64,000 nucleotides of DNA from the NCBI GenBank assembly GCA_948146395.1, contig OX411552.1:4463501-4527500 (forward strand), read 5' to 3'. Below are positions 58,740-64,000 of the stretch, in pieces; position 1 is the stretch's first letter; each line of letters starts with the position of its first letter. The position numbers and the translations under genes were made by a program. The notes under the pieces are model-generated. The model was not told where the DNA came from. It searched no databases and worked only from the letters and a program-made list of their open reading frames with translations. Source of the DNA: Fragum whitleyi (Eukaryota; Mollusca; Bivalvia; Cardiida; Cardiidae).

Positions 58740-58812
58740 GTGTGAGCATTTTCGATCCTTGTCAGACTGCGAAATATGTACAGTCTGACATTTGTCAAGA
58801 CTTTTCGAACCA
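58740..58812. repeat. FB1-related hairpin next to exon 2
   Basis: TTTTCGATCCTTGTCAGACTGC..CAGTCTGACATTTGTCAAGACTTTTCG parallels the FB1 inner hairpin (GATCCTAGTCAGACTGC..GACTAGGATCGAAACTTTTCG). It ends about 50 bp before the exon 2 acceptor. Confidence 0.55.
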
Positions 58813-58865
58813 CACGCCTGGTTCCCTTTTGCCCGAAGAGTCACATATCATTTATTTACTTTCAG

Positions 58866-58948
58866 TGGATGAGGTAGAACGTACAATCACAATACAGCTA
58901 GATGGAGAAGAAGCGACGATGGAGTTTATAGATGTATTACCTGAAGAG
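58866..58948 (+). CDS. RGK-family small GTPase, exon 2
   Basis: 83 bases encoding, with the last base of exon 1, 28 residues, VDEVERTITIQ then LDGEEATMEFIDVLPEE (residues 255-282). DGEEATM is the RGK beta-2/beta-3 turn. IDVLPEE stands where Ras proteins have DTAGQ, so the G3 Gly and catalytic Gln are absent. RGK proteins are known for this non-canonical G3, and DxWE is usual in vertebrates. The acceptor is TTTATTTACTTTCAG and the donor GAAGAG|gtatgt (phase 0). The open frame extending 5' from 58742 is intronic. Phase and family alignment on both sides agree, and no exon appears to be missing between exons 1 and 2. Confidence 0.88.
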
Positions 58949-59040
58949 GTATGTGCAATTTAAACGACTTGAAGGAATTCAAAGTCAGGTGCACCGACCA
59001 TCGGCTTTGTGGCATACTTTGCCTTGACCAATTAAGGAAG

Positions 59041-59196
59041 CGATCCCGAAATAGTTCCGCAGCATTTTGGACCTGATGATCTTACACACAGTGTTAACCG
59101 AGGTTTCCTAATGAAATCATTAGGAAACCTCGTTTAACACTTTTAAAGCTCATGACATCCGAAACGTTGCGGAAATATTACGGGCCCAATACCTTA
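59041..59196. mobile_element. Palindromic MITE family C, copy C2
   Basis: CCCGAAATAGTTCCGCAGCATTTTGG and GAAACGTTGCGGAAATATTACGGGC at the ends; centre CGAGGTTTCCTAATGAAATC against ATTAGGAAACCTCG. Confidence 0.82.
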
Positions 59197-59477
59197 CCCA
59201 ATAACACGCCAATGCTCCTCTCGGGCTCCATATGACTTTTTGTTGGGGATGGGTGATTCTTGTTGCAGTATCTTTATTTTCTTTTCCTTTTGTAAGATAC
59301 GGTAGAGATTGTTGAACATAACGCAAAAAAAAATGATTTAAAGGTGAGTTCATAGGACTTGAGCTGCAGGGAAACACTTTCGTCAGTGTTTTGTAAACGA
59401 TGCACTTCTTAGGAGGTATGGATAAAGTCGCATTTAGTTTTAGTAACGAGTTAAACAATAAAATATTTAGATTATCA

Positions 59478-59622
59478 ATTTCTGAACTGTGTTCCTTTAT
59501 ACATAAGGCTGACCATTTACATTTGGACCAGTGCGGGACATTTCCAACAATTTCTGAACTGTGTTCCTTTATACATAAGGCTGACCATTCACATTTGGGA
59601 CCAGTGCGGGACATTTCCAACA
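59478..59622. repeat. 72 bp tandem duplication
   Basis: ATTTCTGAACTGTGTTCC.. to ..GCGGGACATTTCCAACA, units starting at 59478 and 59550. They differ by an inserted G and one substitution, so the event is recent. The frames crossing it on both strands are not genes. Confidence 0.93.
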
Positions 59623-59927
59623 ATTTCACATGTGCGCAAAGCAAAGACTCCGGTCAGCCTATGCATCCGCACATTCTGACCCGAGTCTTGCTTTTGCGCT
59701 CTATACATTGATAAGGTCTAAATTCCTCTTCGGGTGGTCAGTGCATTTTTCTTTACATGTTTTTATACATGATTAGTACAATGTGACTGTATGGCTTACT
59801 CAGTGTTGCGTCTAGCGCACGGATGATATTGTTAAAAATGTCACGCACACGGTCATTTTAATGATTTTGGTTCCTTTACATGTAGAAATACTTGATGACT
59901 TAGGCAACGATTATCCTACAATATCCC

Positions 59928-60057
59928 ATAGATGTACAACTTTAAGTGAGTGATTCAAGGTTAATTGTATCAATACCCGTGTAGACAAATGTTTATTTGT
60001 CTATACACGTTTAGACAAAATTGACCTTTGGTTACTCACTCAAAGTTGTGTATCTAT
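59928..60057. repeat. Fold-back FB7, ~130 bp
   Basis: ATAGATGTACAACTTTAAGTGAGTGA..GGTTAATTG against CAAAATTGACCTTTGGTTACTCACTCAAAGTTGTGTATCTAT, with GTGTAGACAAATG / ATTTGTCTATACAC at the tip. Confidence 0.85.
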
Positions 60058-60059
60058 AT

Positions 60060-60559
60060 ATAAGGGTTACTAGGTCGTTACTCATTATTACTTTTAAGAT
60101 CGAGCGCCAGTGAACCCGACAACGACGCCCGCATGACCTGGAGATCCTCAAATACTCCATGAAAATATATGTTCAAATTGACTCTTGTAGGATTATGGTA
60201 GTATCAGATACGCAAAACCGAAATACATGTACAAAGCCGCCTTCCAAATTTCTTTACAAGGTATTCATGAAATTATTTTTTGTGTATTACGTCACAGTAC
60301 AAAGAATGCTTTAAAACCCTTTAATTGCTGTGCAGCTTAAATTTAGAAATTTTATCAGTTTTAAATTGAATTTTAATCCTTTCTGTTGTCAGATCTCGCA
60401 TTAAATTTCTAAAAGTTAATTGAAAGACAAAAACTTCGATAATTGATTGGCTTCTCGCATTCTAGATCACACTAAGTTTAAGTTATATTGCGCCTACAAG
60501 TGGATAATATAGTTCCGAACCACATCAAGTATTTCTTCTTTTTAATACTTGCATAATTA
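60060..60559. other. Non-coding intronic stretch, nothing recognised
   Basis: AT-rich, no frame or repeat of note. Confidence 0.5.
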
Positions 60560-60660
60560 CGTAAGAAAATCGTGAAACTGACACTAACCTTCATCAAAAC
60601 CATTGCAAATTGCTCGCTCAACGCTCCATTGAAAACTCTTCTATCGACAAAAAAAAAAAA
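60560..60660 (-). mobile_element. MITE family A, end fragment A19
   Basis: GTAAGAAAATCGTGAAACTGACACTAACCTTCATCAAAACCATT..GCTCGCTCAACGCTCCATT, ending in an A run. Confidence 0.6.
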
Positions 60661-60785
60661 AAAACAAACAAACCAAAAAACAAACACTTACATAAAACAC
60701 GAAATCATTCGAAATAGTTTACAACGCCCGAAAACTCCGCTCAATACGGGCTTAAGCATCTGATTGGTCCATGGAGACCCACTAA

Positions 60786-61123
60786 CAGTTAGGAACATCA
60801 TTAAAATGACAATTGAATATTTCGTTCAATTGGACGAAATAAGCAATATTTTTTTTTACCTCCATTTAATAAAATCTACGTACTTTTTTATGATTTTCGT
60901 GAAGACGCTAACAAATGAACAACAGCTATTAAAAACATTCAATTAATTAAATGATTAAATGAACAAGTGAGCATTTTGAAGGTTTTTATAACGTTTTTAA
61001 CAATTTCAGGGCGTTTTTTAAATGATCGGAGTGAGTTCTTGGAATGAATGATTGGAGCAATGAGCGAGTGATTTTGAATGGTTTTGATGGGGATGAATGT
61101 CAATTATGCGATATAATTAACTG
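60786..61123 (+). mobile_element. MITE family A, copy A20 (left arm shortened)
   Basis: CAGTTAGGAACATCATTAAAATGAC joins early to the inner hairpin (TTCGTTCAATTGGACGAAATAAGC). The right end ..CAATTATGCGATATAATTAACTG with TA is intact. The shortening resembles that of A5. Confidence 0.78.
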
Positions 61124-61224
61124 TACGTAGGAATTATTATTGAAGTCTGGGTGGTAATAGACTGGTATCTAAGGATGAAATGCTTATTCTTTAAAAGTTG
61201 AAGAAATTAGCTATATTATTTTAA

Positions 61225-61311
61225 CTCCATTTAAACTAACCTAAAACTGGCTCATCCCACCCATTCAAATTCGTTCAAATTCCATTCAACATGTCAATTT
61301 CACGATGTTCT
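61225..61311 (-). mobile_element. MITE family A, end fragment A21
   Basis: AACTCCATTTAAACTAACCTAAAACTGGCTC..GTCAATTTCACGATGTTC. Confidence 0.6.
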
Positions 61312-61339
61312 TTTTGATAAAGTCTGTCAAAAGAGTTTG

Positions 61340-61650
61340 CCATTTGCGACTTATTAAATCTGTGATGCGATTTCGTTTGAGACAAGCTGAACTTAGCTGA
61401 GTCTAGAAAAGAAATATCATTAAGCGAGCCTTAGCGAACTTTATAAATTTCCTTTCCTTTACATTTTCCCGCGTTTTCTTATACCGCGGTTTAACTATAA
61501 CAGGCAAATTATTTTGCTCATACTGATTAGCGGTTTTTTTTTTTATTAATTTTATTTTCTTTTTTTTTTTTTAACGTTAACGTTTAATTAGTTGATACCT
61601 TGATGACGTCATTATTTTTAAAAAAACGTGATCTCATAATTGAGTAAGAC
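61340..61650 (-). repeat. Repeat E, inverted decayed copy
   Basis: GTTTGAGACAAGCTGAA..TCTAGAAAAGAAAT..AAGCGAGCCTTAGCGA is the complement of the 3' part of repeat E. T-rich runs follow (61530-61575). Confidence 0.5.
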
Positions 61651-61706
61651 AGAGATATCTCAATTGTCTGTGCGCTGTAGAAGACAAGGATGCTGATGGG
61701 TATTAA

Positions 61707-61831
61707 GGTATTGGACCCGTATAAGTTCCGCAACGTGAAAACTTGTAAATCTTGAACTTTACTAGGAAACCTAGGTTAACATTGTGAAAAGTCATTTTTT
61801 CTGAAATATTGCTATTACAGGTCTACTACTC
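61707..61831. mobile_element. Palindromic MITE family C, copy C3
   Basis: GGTATTGGACCCGTATAAGTTCCGC at the left, ..TATTGCTATTACAGGTCTACTACT at the right; centre TAGGAAACCTAGGTTAAC. More decayed than C1 and C2. Confidence 0.65.
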
Positions 61832-61923
61832 AACGGAGTCTCTGATAATTGAACAAAACGTAAATTAAGCGAACTTTGTCAAGGGTTTCTAAAAGTTATA
61901 TAGACATAAGGTCGAGCCAGTTA

Positions 61924-63304
61924 TAGTCCGTTTGACTTCTATATGGACCAACATTTTCATCAATTACATAAAATTGCGTTTGAATAAAGGATTTGTATGT
62001 AGTAAAATCTTAATTTCAGCTTAATACCATTCCAAAAAATATTTTTTGAAAATAAAATGATTTCTAAATAATGATTTTGTCTATGTAGTTAATGTTAATA
62101 TTTTCGCATTATCCGTTCTTAAACACGAGGGGTGATGGAGGCTGTTCAATAGTAAGTAAATGTAAATGTCAACATATATAGTAAAAACACGTGGTTTTAT
62201 ACTAAACTTTTGACAGATGAAATGTCCATTATTCCTTATTTGGACATGCTAATTACATGTAGCATATCGACGGTCATGTTATCTCATGGGGTAAGTTCAT
62301 ATCGGACTCGGTTTCGACCCGAGTTAACCGGGATTCCATCAGAACGACCTCGGTTTCGACACTAGTGATATCATTTTAACCTTTCAACCTCGACGCTTCT
62401 GATCCTGGGTCAGGCCGGTGTTATTTGGGTTCCAAAATGGCGTCGAAATTAGTGCACAACAATTTGATTACACAAAACAAATATTTTCTTTGACTTTAAA
62501 AGGCAATTACTTTTTCTTATTTTATAAAGTATTTTGCACGAGTTTATCACATTTCTTAATGGAATAACGATATTTTATGGTTAATTAATTATTGTAGCGG
62601 TAAATGTGAAGTTTGTTTACTACCACCAGTGGGTAATTCTGTTCACATGAATGCCCTTTCTGCGCATGCATATTACAGTCAATTTTAGATGATTACATCA
62701 TCTAACGCGACTCCCGGGCTGCCATTTGAATTTCCCCATGTTAACTTAAATAGCACGCGATTTTTACCGTTAGTACTCGCCTTTTCATCAAGTTTTTCTC
62801 GTGAAATTCCCAACTACTTCGTTTAATAATGCTTTTTGATTGGTCTTAACATGTAAATATAGGGTTCATCTCAGAATGAATAAAATCAATAATCAATTAT
62901 CTGGTCAAACAGTTTCTGAAGGAAGAGAGAATATACACAGATTTGATATCCAACGGTAGCAAAAATCTAAGACAAACTTAATTATATTGAAAAACTCGAT
63001 TTTATAGTAATACAATTCACTTAAAATCTTACTCTTTTGACTCGGCCCCTATGCAAATCAGTACTATTTTTGGTTATACAATTCGCTGTTCCGTTTAATA
63101 CAGTAACAAGTAGGTATGAAATGCTGAAAGTTAATATGTAGACGGACGGACAAAATCATTATTTTACATTGAAAAATTCTGAAAAACAAAATTCGTCATG
63201 GTATTAGCTGGAAAAAATGATATGACAAGAAAAATATGCGTTTCATTAATTAATTTCTGAGATTTTCGGCGAAATGTTGGTCCATATAGAAGTCAAACGG
63301 ACTA
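61924..63304. mobile_element. TIR element FB8, 1381 bp, non-coding
   Basis: TAGTCCGTTTGACTTCTATATGGACCAACATTT at the left (61924-) is matched perfectly by its complement at 63271-63304, giving inverted repeats of more than 30 bp. TA abuts both outer ends (61922-61923, 63305-63306). I found no transposase frame in the interior, which includes a GC-richer stretch (62330-62450). It is probably a non-autonomous member of a TA-targeting family. Confidence 0.85.
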
Positions 63305-63529
63305 TACGTGTAACCATTGTATTGCCTAAAAAGCAAACGGAAAACCCTTTGAATTGTATTCAAGTAGTATGATTCAACTACTCTCTGTTCTTAGCAGCGT
63401 GAATTACGTCAGAGTTGGGGTTTTATTAGCCGTAAAATCGAGGTAATAATGTTTTTCATACATTTAATGAAAGATTTGAAACATTTAGACAACTGTTACA
63501 ACTATTTTATTGTGTTTTTTGCCACTTAG

Positions 63530-63625
63530 GTTGAAAGATTCGTTTCGTCGAATGCTCAAAATACACCTCATAATGTAAAACATTCATTACACTCGCTTAT
63601 GTTTCTCATGGAGGCGCAGGGGAAG
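63530..63625 (+). other. Candidate cassette exon in RGK intron 2
   Basis: ATTGTGTTTTTTGCCACTTAG precedes 96 bases (32 codons, open in the RGK frame, beginning VERFVSSNAQ and ending FLMEAQGK), followed by gttaga. Both boundaries are phase 0, so inclusion would keep the frame and insert 32 residues in the switch II region. Joining exon 2 directly to exon 3 already fits the family length, so this may be chance. Confidence 0.3.
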
Positions 63626-63704
63626 GTTAGACTAGCATTGCGTCCAGTATTCAATGAGTTTGCAAGCATTGAAAAATGATACGTATCGTTCAGTGTTAAC
63701 TGTT

Positions 63705-63815
63705 ATAGTTAGTAACAACGTGAAATTGATATTCGCCACAATCAAAACCATTCTAAATCGCTCACTCATCGATCAATTTATACATTACAAACACTTTCTC
63801 AACCCATCCCATAAC
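63705..63815 (-). mobile_element. MITE family A, end fragment A22
   Basis: AGTTAGTAACAACGTGAAATTGATATTCGCCACAATCAAAACCATTCTAAATCGCTCACTC, with no far end. Confidence 0.65.
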
Positions 63816-63961
63816 ATTAATTTCGGGCATCTAGATAAATTTCATATAAGGCTCTTTTAGAAGTAAAATACATGTGTATAAATGGTAAAACATAGGTACC
63901 AAACTGATATGTAAAACTCATAAGTATCCATAAGCTGTAAAGATTAATTCTTTACTTTCAG

Positions 63962-64000
63962 GATTCGGAAGATCACGAAATTGACCTGACGTCAGACGCA
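63962..64000 (+). CDS. RGK-family small GTPase, exon 3 (partial)
   Basis: The acceptor TTACTTTCAG at the end of intron 2 is followed by 13 codons in phase 0, DSEDHEIDLTSDA, running into the window edge. The acidic stretch followed by SDA matches the place where RGK proteins resume the fold before the beta-4 strand (Y-V-V-V-Y-S type). The G4/G5 motifs and the basic C-terminal membrane-binding tail must lie beyond the window. Confidence 0.78.

Larger units (their letters stand above)
10112..58865 (+). other. RGK intron 1, ~48.75 kb
   Basis: Bounded by donor gtaagt after exon 1 and acceptor TTTATTTACTTTCAG before exon 2. The phase-1 exon end (AAC G) joins TG GAT to restore GTG GAT, giving a continuous G domain. 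The intron holds a tandem segmental duplication and most of the transposons listed here. No other supported protein-coding exon was found inside. Confidence 0.85.
58949..63961 (+). other. RGK intron 2, ~5.0 kb
   Basis: Phase-0 intron, gtatgt..TTACTTTCAG. It contains MITE families A and C, a 72 bp tandem duplication, fold-backs and a 1.38 kb TIR element. Confidence 0.85.

Noticed and set aside
58742..58865. Exon 2 starting earlier in the same open frame
   Set aside because: Upstream residues do not fit RGK proteins, phase 1 of exon 1 demands the acceptor at 58865, and the segment overlaps an FB1-like repeat.
59150..59644. 164-residue minus-strand frame with an internal repeat
   Set aside because: The repeat is the recent 72 bp tandem duplication and family C2 overlaps it; no domain and no splice support.

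Overview
The window is animal nuclear DNA: AT-rich, gene-poor and crowded with degenerate transposons. The repeat mix suggests a lophotrochozoan, most likely a bivalve mollusc. It comprises a Tc1-type transposase, LINE 3' ends, tRNA-headed SINEs, TA- and TTAA-flanked MITEs, many fold-back elements and frequent ACATGTA motifs. The species cannot be named from the sequence alone.

One cellular gene is well supported, on the + strand: an RGK-family (Rad/Gem/Rem-like) small GTPase. Exon 1 (9349-10111) encodes a long disordered, basic N-terminus and the P-loop GAPGCGKT. Exon 2 (58866-58948) continues in phase with the DGEE strand and a non-canonical G3 region. Exon 3 starts at 63962 and runs out of the window. 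Intron 1 is about 48.75 kb and intron 2 about 5.0 kb, so almost the whole window is the inside of one gene.

Layout. 1-1033 (minus strand): an LTR-retrotransposon fragment, with gag zinc knuckles, then a -1 frameshift-type heptamer beside the gag stop, then retropepsin leaving the window. 1034-9223: upstream flank with MITEs, hairpins and short tandem repeats. 9224-10111: exon 1. About 10160-18530 and 18965-27660: two copies of an ~8.4 kb block in tandem, with insertions private to each copy and matching empty sites in the other. 27.7-58.8 kb: scattered MITEs, two further LINE 3' ends, SINE copies, a minisatellite beside a decayed Tc1 element, piggyBac-like MITEs, and long stretches with nothing recognisable. 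58866-64000: exons 2 and 3 among more MITEs and a 1.38 kb element with long terminal inverted repeats.

The striking property is palindromy. At least eight unrelated families of inverted-repeat DNA lie inside one transcribed intron, two of them with arms of roughly 330 and 440 bp. The commonest is a 390-440 bp TA-flanked MITE (family A here) with 15 to 20 full, degenerate or partial copies. The pre-mRNA should carry many strong hairpins. No prokaryotic-type system, CRISPR array, rRNA or convincing functional tRNA gene is present. Family labels A, C, D, E, H, P and FB are local names coined here.
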